From Caryophanales bacterium (lineage in GTDB: Bacteria; Bacillota_I; Bacilli_A; RFN20; CAG-826), in assembly GCA_028726925.1 (NCBI GenBank), contig JAQYPI010000014.1:1-15953 (forward strand): a stretch of DNA of 15,953 nt, given 5' to 3'. The translations under genes were made by a program, and so were the position numbers. Below, piece after piece: positions 8,156-14,580 of this stretch (position 1 is its first letter; each line of letters begins with the position of its first letter). Under the pieces are notes generated by a model that made no database searches, was not told the origin of the DNA, and saw nothing but the letters and a program-made list of their open reading frames with translations.

Positions 8156-8563
8156 TTACTTGATCGCGATGCCCATTTGGCGGCAGGTGCCGGCGATGAC
8201 TTTCTTGGCCATCTCGACGTCCTCGGTGTTGAGGTCCGGCATCTTGTACTTGGCGATCTCTTCGAGTTGAGCTTCGGTGATGGAACCGACGACTTGCTTG
8301 GCATTGCCAGAGCCCTTCTTCAAGCCAGCGGCTTTGAGGATGAGCGGGGCAGCCGGGGTGGTCTTGATGACGAAGTAGTAGGACTTGTCTTCGTAAGCCG
8401 TGATGATGACCGGGACGATATCCCCTTTGCGGTCACCCGTTTTGGCGTTGAAGTCCGTACAGAACTTTGCCATGTTGACGCCGGCAGAAGCAAGCTTCGG
8501 GCCGGGGTGCGCATTGCCGCCAGGAAGCTCCATCTTGACGACTTTGGTAACACGTTTCTTCAT
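8156..8563 (-). CDS. rplK: 50S ribosomal protein L11 with shortened proline-rich loop
   Basis: L11, 135 aa, sits at the GTPase-associated centre and is needed for stringent-response signalling by RelA. Most of the protein is typical: AGVNMAKFCTDFNAKTGD, then KTTPAAPLILKAAG, and the C-terminal GTCRQMGIAI. The N-terminal loop reads GNAHPGPKLASAG where most bacteria have the pattern GxANPxPPVGPALGQAG, so four residues (xPPV) are missing around P20-G21. That loop with its prolines forms the thiostrepton and micrococcin contact. The DNA reads cleanly through, so this is not a frameshift. The same short form occurs, to my recollection, in Mollicutes L11. The start has an AAGGAGG Shine-Dalgarno. Confidence 0.98.
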   Translation of the reverse strand: MKKRVTKVVKMELPGGNAHPGPKLASAGVNMAKFCTDFNAKTGDRKGDIVPVIITAYEDKSYYFVIKTTPAAPLILKAAGLKKGSGNAKQVVGSITEAQLEEIAKYKMPDLNTEDVEMAKKVIAGTCRQMGIAIK

Positions 8564-8656
8564 GTGATTTCCTCCTTGGAAATTGCATTGCAGTGGTTCG
8601 CGGGCTTGATCCGAGCCCTCCCACGCATTAGCGCGCCGCGTAAAACGCGCTCGTGT

Positions 8657-8686
8657 ATATTACGCGTGTGCAAGTAGACATGTCAA
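8657..8686 (-). promoter_or_regulatory. Sigma-A promoter for the rplK-rplA-rplJ-rplL-rpoBC unit
   Basis: On the minus strand TTGACA (8681-8686) and TAATAT (8657-8662) are separated by 18 bp. The predicted transcript starts near 8650, giving a leader of about 85 nt before rplK. A full promoter here fits the fact that the usual upstream partner nusG is 5 kb away and closed by its own terminator. Confidence 0.82.
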
Positions 8687-8750
8687 GGAAATTCGGAAAC
8701 ATTTCGGTTCTTGCCCGCCCCGGAGGAACGGAGGGGCAAACCGTATCAAC

Positions 8751-8771
8751 AAAAAAGCCGGCGTTGCCGGC
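8751..8771 (-). terminator. Rho-independent terminator after the metal ATPase gene
   Basis: The minus-strand RNA forms GCCGGC-AAC-GCCGGC followed directly by six U residues. It lies 21 nt after the ATPase stop and about 65 nt before the rplK promoter, so it insulates the ribosomal operon from the metal-resistance operon. Confidence 0.88.
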
Positions 8772-8791
8772 AAACGTTGGGGCCCGGGTTG

Positions 8792-10684
8792 CTACGCTTT
8801 CTTCTTGCCCGTATAGGCGATGCTCACGGCGATGAGGACGCAGACAAGCGCGATGCCGGAATCCCCAAAAACTGATACGGAAAGGGGAATGCTCCAAGTA
8901 CCCATGAAGCTCGCGACCAAAGAGGCGACCATGATGGAGAATTTCACGAAGAGTGAGATGCCGACACACCAGGCGGCTCTCCGCCTCGTTTTCGTAGCGA
9001 CGTCGAGGAAATCCAGCAGGGAACGGGGGTCATCGCCAAGCAACACGACATCCGCGTTCTCGACCGCGACATCCGACCCAAGGCCCCCCATCGCGAAGCC
9101 GATGTCGGCGAGGACGATGGAGGGGGCGTCGTTGATGCCGTCTCCGACAAAGGCGACTGCCCCTTGCGTCTCTTTCATCTCCTCTCTCAGCTTTTGCGTC
9201 TTTTCCGCGGGTTTCAATTCCCCATAATAACGCTCGATGCCAAGGGCCTCCGAGAAAGCGGCAACATTCTCTTTGCGATCCCCGGAAAGGAGCAGGGGAT
9301 CGATGTTTTTCGCTTTCAAACCTTGGATGGCGCGAAGGGATCCTTCCTTCGGGGCGTCGCGCAGGACGAGGTAGCCTTGGTCGATTCCATCGATGGAAAG
9401 ATAGACCAAGACCCCTTGTTCAGAATCGGCGCGGCGGGCATCGTCTTTCGGGGCCCGTCCTGCTTCATAGACATGTCCATTGGCAAACACTTTTGTCCCG
9501 AACCCAGCCGTTTCTTCCGCGCGTTCGACCAAGGTGGAAGGAATATCGGGCGCAGCCGCGGCGATGGCTTTGGCAATCGGGTGATTCGAGCGGGATTCGG
9601 CGATGGCAAACGCTTCCATAAACGCGGGTTCCGACATCGAAATGGGGGCGATTTTCACGAGGGAAAACCGGCCTTCCGTCAAGGTTCCCGTCTTGTCGAA
9701 AGCCACCGTCCGTAGCGAAGCGGCTTGGTCCAAGAAACCCGCCCCTTTAACAAGGATTCCTTTCTTCGAGGCGAGACCGAGCCCCGCGAAATAGGCGAGG
9801 GGGACCGAGATGACGATGGCGCAGGGACAACTCACCACGAGGAAACTGAGGGCGGCATAGACGAAGCTCGCCCAATTGCCCACGAATAGAGGAGGCACGA
9901 TGGCGACGAGCAAGGCGAGAGCGAAGACGATCGGGGTGTAAACGCGGGAAAAGCGCGTGATGAATCGGGTCGTCTTGCTTTTCGAGGCGGCGCTTTCCTC
10001 GATCAACGCGAGCAACTTTGCCGAAGTGGATTCCTCATACGGTTTGGAAACGCGGGCGCGGAAACTCCCGGATGCCACGATCGACCCGGCGAAAATGGCG
10101 TCCCCTTCTTGCTTTTCGACGGGTAGGGATTCTCCGGTCAAGGAGCTTTCGTCCATCGCTCCTCCCCCTTGGCAGACCACCGCGTCGCACAAGGATTTCT
10201 CCCCGGTTTTCAAGACGACGACGTCGCCTGGGGCGAGTTCTTCCGCCTTTTTCTTTTGGAGCGTCCCGTCCTCGTTTTCCACGAGGGCAAGTTCTTCCCT
10301 CAAATCGAGGGCGGACACGATCGCGCTGCGCGATTTTTCCTCCGCGAGTTCTTGCAGATGCTCCCCAATTTGAAACAAGAGAATCACGAGGACGCCTTCC
10401 AGATATTCATGGTATTCCGGGCCGAAAGCGCGCAGGCAGAAAGCCCCGACCGAGGCCAAAACCATCAAGGTGCTTTCCTCGAAAAAGTGATGTTCTTTGA
10501 CCATGGATTCGAACATCTCGAAAACGATGTCATAGGCGATGATGGCATAAGCGAGGAGAAAAACAATGAGATTCACCCACCAAGGAAACGCCTCCTCGGT
10601 GAAAACGAATGCGCCGAGGCAAAGCAAGATCGCGCAGAGCAGGACGCGCGCCCAAAAGAGGACGCTTTCTTTCTGGATACGCAT
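8792..10684 (-). CDS. P1B-type zinc/cadmium/lead-transporting ATPase (ZntA/CadA-like, no N-terminal metal-binding domain)
   Basis: A 630-aa membrane pump that moves divalent soft metals, probably outward, using ATP. Motifs in order: TGES at 183-186 (actuator), CPC at 286-288 in the metal-binding helix, the phosphorylated D330 in DKTGT, SNHP at 366-369, and GDGIND at 514-519. K581 and D608 (FGDSG) lie in the last two helices, the positions that mark the P1B-2 zinc/cadmium/lead subgroup. Hydrophobic helices fall near 8-28, 36-55, 70-88, 93-110, 247-268, 273-302, 570-592 and 600-625. No GMTCxxC heavy-metal domain precedes helix 1, so the N-terminus is short. The ATG lies one base after the arsR stop (TGA-C-ATG), so the two genes form one operon. 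Exporter direction and exact metal are inferred. Confidence 0.94.
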   Translation of the reverse strand: MRIQKESVLFWARVLLCAILLCLGAFVFTEEAFPWWVNLIVFLLAYAIIAYDIVFEMFESMVKEHHFFEESTLMVLASVGAFCLRAFGPEYHEYLEGVLVILLFQIGEHLQELAEEKSRSAIVSALDLREELALVENEDGTLQKKKAEELAPGDVVVLKTGEKSLCDAVVCQGGGAMDESSLTGESLPVEKQEGDAIFAGSIVASGSFRARVSKPYEESTSAKLLALIEESAASKSKTTRFITRFSRVYTPIVFALALLVAIVPPLFVGNWASFVYAALSFLVVSCPCAIVISVPLAYFAGLGLASKKGILVKGAGFLDQAASLRTVAFDKTGTLTEGRFSLVKIAPISMSEPAFMEAFAIAESRSNHPIAKAIAAAAPDIPSTLVERAEETAGFGTKVFANGHVYEAGRAPKDDARRADSEQGVLVYLSIDGIDQGYLVLRDAPKEGSLRAIQGLKAKNIDPLLLSGDRKENVAAFSEALGIERYYGELKPAEKTQKLREEMKETQGAVAFVGDGINDAPSIVLADIGFAMGGLGSDVAVENADVVLLGDDPRSLLDFLDVATKTRRRAAWCVGISLFVKFSIMVASLVASFMGTWSIPLSVSVFGDSGIALVCVLIAVSIAYTGKKKA

Positions 10685-10685
10685 G

Positions 10686-10988
10686 TCAGTTCCCCTTCTT
10701 CTCGGAGACGTGCTCGTTCACGACTTCGAGCAATTCCAGGACGTGATGGTCCGCGAGGGCATAATAAACGCGGGTTCCTTCTTTGCGCGACGAAAGCAGG
10801 TTGGCGTTTTTCAGGACGCGGATCTGGTGCGATACGAGAGACTGCGACGCTTCTACTTCTTTGACGATGTCAGAAACGCATTTCTCGGTTTTGGCGATGG
10901 AATATAGGATTTTGAGCCTCGTGGTGTCAGCGGCGATGGACAGCAACCCCTCCATGGCGGTGATGATGTCGGACGATGGGATAGACAT
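10686..10988 (-). CDS. ArsR/SmtB-family metal-sensing repressor (CzrA/SmtB type)
   Basis: A 100-aa winged-helix repressor. The recognition helix region is ASQSLVSHQIRVLKNANLL (47-65), with the wing at 69-77 (KEGTRVYYA). The C-terminal helix carries D80-x-H82-(x10)-H93-(x2)-E96, the alpha-5 zinc/cobalt site of SmtB and CzrA. The alpha-3 site of cadmium/lead sensors such as CadC normally has CxC; here only C37 is seen (KCVSD), so zinc or cobalt is the more likely signal. The start has AGGAGG. Two matching palindromes lie upstream, one within the promoter, so it most likely represses itself and the ATPase until metal binds. Confidence 0.94.
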   Translation of the reverse strand: MSIPSSDIITAMEGLLSIAADTTRLKILYSIAKTEKCVSDIVKEVEASQSLVSHQIRVLKNANLLSSRKEGTRVYYALADHHVLELLEVVNEHVSEKKGN

Positions 10989-11001
10989 GGGACCTCCTAA
11001 C

Positions 11002-11019
11002 TATGAACGCTCGTTCATA
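11002..11019. promoter_or_regulatory. ArsR/SmtB operator 1 (downstream)
   Basis: TATGAACGCTCGTTCATA is an 18-bp palindrome with half-sites TATGAAC and GTTCATA, the classic operator of CzrA/SmtB-type repressors. It sits between the predicted start of transcription and the arsR Shine-Dalgarno, so bound repressor would block early elongation. Confidence 0.87.
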
Positions 11020-11030
11020 TTTGCAAGACT

Positions 11031-11058
11031 ATTATATGAACATGCATTCATATTTCAA
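11031..11058 (-). promoter_or_regulatory. Promoter of the arsR-ATPase operon
   Basis: On the minus strand TTGAAA (11053-11058) and TATAAT (11031-11036) are separated by 16 bp. Operator 2 fills the spacer. The predicted start is near 11024, giving a leader of about 36 nt to arsR. Confidence 0.83.
11034..11053. promoter_or_regulatory. ArsR/SmtB operator 2 (between -35 and -10)
   Basis: ATATGAACATGCATTCATAT is a 20-bp near-perfect palindrome. Its centre is 33 bp from that of operator 1, close to three helical turns, so two dimers would lie on about the same face of the DNA. Its position in the promoter spacer fits direct exclusion of RNA polymerase. Confidence 0.87.
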
Positions 11059-11067
11059 GAGGGAGAT

Positions 11068-11574
11068 TTAGAATGTTAATTCCAGCAAAACGGAATGGTC
11101 TTCCAGGGCATGGAGGCGAATCCCGTTTTCGTCCATCACCGCGTAACTTGCGACCCCATCCCTCGGGTAGGCGATGGAACCGGGATTGACATAGATCACC
11201 CCGGCATCGCGGTAGAGGGTTTTCCGGTGTGTATGGCCATTCATCACGATGTCCCCGGGCGGGAAGGAGAAAACCTGTGGGCGATGGGACAAATGAACGC
11301 GATGCATCCCAAGAGAAAAACCACGGAATTCCGGCAGGGGAAAACCAAGGGTTTCGGCATCCGACTCGTCGTCGCAATTCCCCCGAACCGCGAGAATCCG
11401 ATCTTTGTTTTCCTTTAGCAAAGCGGCGCATTCCGAGGAAGCCCCTTCATAACCCCCGCGGAGGATATCGCCGAGAAGCAGAATGCGGTCCGCCTTTTGG
11501 AAAGAGGGGAGGGCGATGGCCTTCTTCAAAGCCGATGCGGAGCCGTGCAAATCGGAAAACACAAAATATCTCAT
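11068..11574 (-). CDS. YfcE/MJ0936-family metallophosphoesterase
   Basis: A 168-aa calcineurin-like phosphodiesterase. Metal ligands are visible in order: D8 and H10 (FSDLHG), D36 (LLGDIL), N66 (VRGNCD), H97 (LSHRP) and H114/H116 (NGHTH). The later NPGSIAYPR segment and the end ALEDHSVLLE line up with E. coli YfcE (ALNDQS). The usual THGH motif is SHRP here: the first His is kept, the second is replaced by Pro. The natural substrate of this family is unsettled. The start is fixed by the family N-terminus, yet no Shine-Dalgarno is seen; a TATAGT box ends six bases ahead of the ATG, hinting at a very short or absent leader. No terminator separates it from arsR. Confidence 0.92.
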   Translation of the reverse strand: MRYFVFSDLHGSASALKKAIALPSFQKADRILLLGDILRGGYEGASSECAALLKENKDRILAVRGNCDDESDAETLGFPLPEFRGFSLGMHRVHLSHRPQVFSFPPGDIVMNGHTHRKTLYRDAGVIYVNPGSIAYPRDGVASYAVMDENGIRLHALEDHSVLLELTF

Positions 11575-11580
11575 GCAGGA

Positions 11581-11586
11581 ACTATA
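11581..11586 (-). promoter_or_regulatory. Possible -10 box of the phosphodiesterase gene
   Basis: TATAGT on the minus strand lies six bases before the ATG at 11574, with no Shine-Dalgarno between. The hexamer 17 bp upstream (ACGGCA) is a poor -35, so this is a weak call. Confidence 0.4.
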
Positions 11587-11751
11587 GCGCGAAAGGCCTT
11601 TTTTGCCGTCCCACTTTAAGGGAACCTACGGAAAATTCCCCACGAATTTCACTTTTTTTCTTTCGATAAAATGGGCACTTTTTGATGAAGGCTGTAAAAA
11701 CCAAGCCCGAAAACGGGGTGTTTCGCCATATATAGTAGAGGCGAGAAATTC

Positions 11752-12906
11752 ATGATCACCCACAAAATACGCATCTACCCAAACAAAACCATGCGGACAT
11801 TCCTCGAGGAACAATTCGAATTCGCGCGGCGGGACTATAACCGCCAGCTCGAAATCTATGCCCGAGGGGTGAAAAGCGGGGCCATCACGCCCGCCAATTG
11901 GTCCGAGTCCTTGACGAGGGTTCGTTCCTATTGCGCGAGGCACCCCTCGTTTTACCACGGGAACAACTATCATTTTCCAGATATCATCGGCTGGAATTCG
12001 AAACGTCTTTCCATGGTGGCTTCTCGCATGGTCAAAGGGAAGGCGAACGCGAAATTCAAATCGTATGGGGTGGGCAAGAAAGCTTTCAAGATCAGTTCGG
12101 CAAAACTCGACGAGCACCGATTCCACATCCGGTCCAACCAAAAACTTGTTCTCGAAGGGTTCGGCACGATCCGCATGGCGGAAAACCCACGTTTTGCTTC
12201 CGAACCGATCTCCGTCGAGATTCTTTCCCACAACAATCGATATTACGCGTGCTTCCTCTTTCCCGAGACACCGATTGCCTATCCTCTTTCGGGCAAATCA
12301 ATCGGGATTGACGTAGGCATCTCGTGTTTCGCGGTGGGGGTCGATGAAACGAGCCGTGTCTGGCGGTACGACCTAAAGACCGGCAAAAAGGACAAAATGG
12401 CGAAGCGGATCAACCATTACACGCGCTACATCTCTTACAAAGTGCAGAAGCATGGAAGCCATCCGACCTCGAACCGTTATGCCCGTACCCTCGCCCGCTT
12501 AAGGAACGCCTATTTCCGACAGGGCAATGTGAAGAACAACTTCATCGAGCAGACATGCCACATCATCGCAAAGCGTTACGATTTCATCGGAATCGAATCG
12601 CTCTCGATGGTTTCCATGTTGAAACGGAGAAGCGTGGCGAAATGGTACATTCACAAGCCATATGCCGCGTTCTTGCATCGCTTGAGAGCCAAGGCGTTGC
12701 AGGCAGGGAAAGTTGTGCAAGAAGTGCCGCAGAACTTTCCCTCCAGCCAAATCTGCCATTGCTGCGGCAACCGCAGTTTCATCACCAAAAACTTGAGTAT
12801 CCGTTCCTGGACTTGCCCGCATTGCGGCGCGGAACTCAATCGCGACGAAAACGCCGCGCACAACATCTTGCAGCGCGCCAAGCTTGACGCGCCCGTCCCC
12901 TTCTGA
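11752..12906 (+). CDS. tnpB: TnpB RNA-guided nuclease (IS605 OrfB family)
   Basis: A 384-aa TnpB, the ancestor group of Cas12. The RuvC-like nuclease residues are all present: D187 (SIGIDVGIS), E282 (FIGIESLSM) and D365 (LNRDENAAHNIL). The zinc ribbon is C335-x2-C338 and C355-x2-C358. The N-terminal MITHKIRIYPNK start and the 384-aa length are typical. TnpB cuts DNA guided by an omega-RNA made from the element's own 3' end, which helps keep the element in place. The leader has only a weak GAGGCGAG ribosome site; TATAGT at 11731-11736 is a possible -10 without a good -35. No frameshift or internal stop is seen, so the protein is probably active. Confidence 0.95.
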   Translation: MITHKIRIYPNKTMRTFLEEQFEFARRDYNRQLEIYARGVKSGAITPANWSESLTRVRSYCARHPSFYHGNNYHFPDIIGWNSKRLSMVASRMVKGKANAKFKSYGVGKKAFKISSAKLDEHRFHIRSNQKLVLEGFGTIRMAENPRFASEPISVEILSHNNRYYACFLFPETPIAYPLSGKSIGIDVGISCFAVGVDETSRVWRYDLKTGKKDKMAKRINHYTRYISYKVQKHGSHPTSNRYARTLARLRNAYFRQGNVKNNFIEQTCHIIAKRYDFIGIESLSMVSMLKRRSVAKWYIHKPYAAFLHRLRAKALQAGKVVQEVPQNFPSSQICHCCGNRSFITKNLSIRSWTCPHCGAELNRDENAAHNILQRAKLDAPVPF

Positions 12907-13024
12907 TCGATTCTCTATCGATATTCTGGGCGAGGAACGCCCACGTGAATGACGTCCGAGAGGCTAACCCCTGTCTCACCGACGACGTCGAGGAATCCCG
13001 GTGGCTCGTCTTCACGAGTCATCC
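12907..13024 (+). ncRNA. Candidate omega-RNA scaffold of TnpB
   Basis: The 118 nt after tnpB are highly structured. Hairpin GGGCG-AGGAA-CGCCC is at 12928-12942. A long-range helix CGTGAA(T)GACG...CGTCTTCACG starts near 12944. A GAGAGG/CCTGTCTC hairpin loop is near 12957-12977. GAGGAATCCC at 12990-12999 precedes the terminal hairpin GGTGGCTCGT-CTTC-ACGAGTCATC (10 bp including G-U pairs). This order resembles known TnpB omega-RNAs, whose 5' part often begins inside the tnpB 3' end. The guide would be the genomic bases after the right end, about 13025-13045. Structure was read by eye, so exact limits are uncertain. Confidence 0.6.
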
Positions 13025-13045
13025 TTCATTCCATTCCGGATGACT
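13017..13045 (+). repeat. 8-bp inverted repeat overlapping the omega-RNA terminal hairpin
   Basis: AGTCATCC (13017-13024) and GGATGACT (13038-13045) are perfect complements around a 13-nt loop. The left arm is also the 3' arm of the terminal hairpin at 13000-13024, so the two structures exclude each other. Confidence 0.7.
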
Positions 13046-13074
13046 AAATTTTGCTCGACAAGCGAGCAAAATTT
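13046..13074. repeat. Perfect 12-bp inverted repeat with 5-nt loop
   Basis: AAATTTTGCTCG, loop ACAAG, CGAGCAAAATTT. It directly follows the previous inverted repeat and can be extended by GACT (13042-13045) pairing with AGTC (13079-13082). It lacks a U-run directly after a GC stem on either strand, so it is not a standard terminator. It may be part of the IS flank or a separate intergenic element. Confidence 0.8.
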
Positions 13075-13107
13075 CGTGAGTCGACCCACCGATAGGCCTG
13101 GCGCCTC

Positions 13108-13136
13108 TTGGAAAAACCATCAACAAAAACTATAGT
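13108..13136 (+). promoter_or_regulatory. Promoter of the 199-aa gene, predicting a leaderless transcript
   Basis: TTGGAA (13108-13113) and TATAGT (13131-13136) are 17 bp apart. The ATG at 13145 begins eight bases after the -10 box, where transcription itself would start, and no Shine-Dalgarno exists. Confidence 0.7.
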
Positions 13137-13144
13137 AACGCCGT

Positions 13145-13744
13145 ATGAACAAAGCGATTTCGATTTACGAAGACCTCGTGGACGGTTTCCTCTACACGGC
13201 GAAAGACTGGCTTCACTTGGATTTGGCCGATAAGACGATCCAGGAAGGCAAGGAAATCTCCGCGGCGGCGAGTTTCCTTTTCGACAACCTTTTCTTGAAA
13301 GAGAACGCCGGCGCGGCCATCTCCAAAGCCGCCCGGGAAGATCTTGGGAACGATTTCAGGCCCGAGCGTCTTGGGTCCCTTGCGACCAAAATGCGACTCG
13401 CGATGACCGGAACCGATTTCATGGAAGGGACTTCTCCTCTGCGGGAATACCTCAAATGGGTCTCCGAATACGAACCTGCCGTGCGGCATGCCTCCTTGGA
13501 TGACGCGGGCAAGCTCGCGCTCGTGATCGCGGAAGAATTCACCAACCTTCTTCTTCGCGAAAACCAGGACGAGAAAGCGCCCATGCACGTCGCGGAAATC
13601 GTGTTTTTGACCACCTCGGACAAATGCGGGATCTTCTTCCTCGATTTCCTTGGCAAGGAAACATTCCGTTCCTTCCGGAGTTATCCCTTCTTCGAATCCA
13701 TCCAAACGGAAATGGAACGGATCCGAACGGAAATCTACGAATGA
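13145..13744 (+). CDS. Unrecognised 199-aa soluble protein
   Basis: I do not recognise this family. The protein is hydrophilic and rich in helix-forming residues, with no signal peptide, membrane segment or known metal motif; it has a single Cys (C161). Notable stretches are DLVDGFLYTAKDWLHLDLAD near the start, KLALVIAEEFTNLLLREN near 123-140 and CGIFFLDFLGKETFRSFRSY at 161-180. Codon use is like the core genes, which argues for a resident rather than recently acquired gene. It is read against its neighbours on the plus strand, directly after the TnpB element, and ends at a terminator shared with nusG. A promoter with an almost immediate ATG precedes it. It is very probably a real gene: the frame is open for 600 nt with its own promoter and terminator. 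Confidence 0.8.
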   Translation: MNKAISIYEDLVDGFLYTAKDWLHLDLADKTIQEGKEISAAASFLFDNLFLKENAGAAISKAAREDLGNDFRPERLGSLATKMRLAMTGTDFMEGTSPLREYLKWVSEYEPAVRHASLDDAGKLALVIAEEFTNLLLRENQDEKAPMHVAEIVFLTTSDKCGIFFLDFLGKETFRSFRSYPFFESIQTEMERIRTEIYE

Positions 13745-13751
13745 AAGCACG

Positions 13752-13780
13752 AAAAAAGCGAGACGTACCTCGCTTTTTTT
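13752..13780. terminator. Bidirectional terminator between the 199-aa gene and nusG
   Basis: Stem GCGAG-ACGTAC-CTCGC is flanked by six A on the left and seven T on the right, so both strands give a hairpin followed by a U-run. It lies 7 nt after the plus-strand stop at 13744 and 7 nt after the minus-strand nusG stop. Confidence 0.92.
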
Positions 13781-13787
13781 GTTTTTG

Positions 13788-14375
13788 TTATTCCGAGAGT
13801 TTCTCGATTTCGGAGAATTCGAGATCGACCGGGGTGACGCGACCGAAGAAAATCGTGTGGACGCAGACCATGCCGGTTTGGCGATCGATGCTCTCGATCG
13901 TTCCCTCGGTTCCTTCCAAGGCGCCGTGGATGATACGGACAGCGTCGCCGACTTGATAACGGTCGTACATGCTCTCCTCGATCATGTTCATCCTCTTGAG
14001 GACGGGCTCGATCTGTTCCCGCGGGACGGGGCAGGGTTTTTGTCCGCCGCCGCTCGAGCCGACGATGCCGGTGACGCCCGGAGTATTACGGACGATGTAC
14101 CACGATTCGTCGGTCATGATCATCTCGACAAAGAAATAACCAGGATAGTAGTTCTCCATCTTGGTTTCGCCCGTCGGGGTGCCGTCTTTGTTGAGGACGG
14201 GAACCGCGTGCTCCGCGACGACGATGCGAAGGATGTATTTCTGCATCCCCATCGTCTCGATACGGCGCTTCAAGTTCTCCGCAGCTTTTTGCTCATTTTT
14301 CGAATAGGTGGTGACGATATACCACGCCTTCTCGCCCAGGGCAGGGGCGGCGTTTTCTTGAATTTCGTTAGCCAT
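13788..14375 (-). CDS. nusG: Transcription termination/antitermination factor NusG
   Basis: NusG, 195 aa, binds the RNA polymerase clamp and affects pausing and termination. The NGN domain (about 16-125) has KAWYIVTTYSKNEQKAAENL, then YYPGYFFVEM and WYIVRNTPGVTGIVG. The KOW domain (about 138-192) has YQVGDAVRIIHG and FFGRVTPVDLEFSEIEKL. The start at 14375 follows GGAGGAAA and lies one base after the secE TGA; the ATG at 14396 overlaps secE and has no such site. Normally rplK follows directly; here a terminator does. Confidence 0.98.
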   Translation of the reverse strand: MANEIQENAAPALGEKAWYIVTTYSKNEQKAAENLKRRIETMGMQKYILRIVVAEHAVPVLNKDGTPTGETKMENYYPGYFFVEMIMTDESWYIVRNTPGVTGIVGSSGGGQKPCPVPREQIEPVLKRMNMIEESMYDRYQVGDAVRIIHGALEGTEGTIESIDRQTGMVCVHTIFFGRVTPVDLEFSEIEKLSE

Positions 14376-14376
14376 G

Positions 14377-14571
14377 TCAATTTCCTCCGAAGACATTCCT
14401 AAGTTGGTTGATGAGCGACCCGGCGGTCAAATCCTCAAGCGTGAGGAAGAGAGCCACGAAGACGCTGATGCAGATGACGACCACGATGGTCGGGAATAGG
14501 ACGTCGCGTTTCGGCCAGCGGATGCGCTTGCCTTCTTTCACGACTTCTTTCGTGTATTTGATGGGGTTCAT
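14377..14571 (-). CDS. secE: Preprotein translocase subunit SecE
   Basis: A 64-aa single-span SecE that clamps the SecY channel. The amphipathic N-terminal part ends in the conserved KRIRWPKRD (15-23), followed by one membrane helix at about 26-46. The length is typical for Firmicutes. A GGAGGATCC Shine-Dalgarno abuts the ATG. It lies between rpmG and nusG as usual. Confidence 0.97.
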   Translation of the reverse strand: MNPIKYTKEVVKEGKRIRWPKRDVLFPTIVVVICISVFVALFLTLEDLTAGSLINQLRNVFGGN

Positions 14572-14580
14572 GGATCCTCC

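Larger units (their letters stand above)
11687..13024 (+). mobile_element. TnpB-only IS200/IS605-superfamily element (IS1341-like)
   Basis: The element holds an intact tnpB and no tnpA. A possible left boundary is after TTGAT at 11682-11686, the kind of target-adjacent motif known for ISDra2; a CCCG-AAAA-CGGG hairpin follows inside. The right end is placed at a hairpin at 13000-13024 preceded by GAGGAATCCC, the layout common at the right ends of such elements. Both ends are estimates: the true right end could lie some bases further. The plus-strand orientation opposes the host operons on both sides. Without a TnpA in the element, movement would need a transposase from elsewhere. Confidence 0.7.

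Noticed and set aside
7349..8677. Plus-strand frame of 442 codons
   Set aside because: It is antisense to rplA, rplK and the L10 leader; the minus-strand products are unmistakable ribosomal proteins.
8710..8740. GC-rich inverted repeat (TTGCCC...GGGCAA) as a terminator
   Set aside because: No U-run follows on either strand, and the clear ATPase terminator is at 8751-8771.
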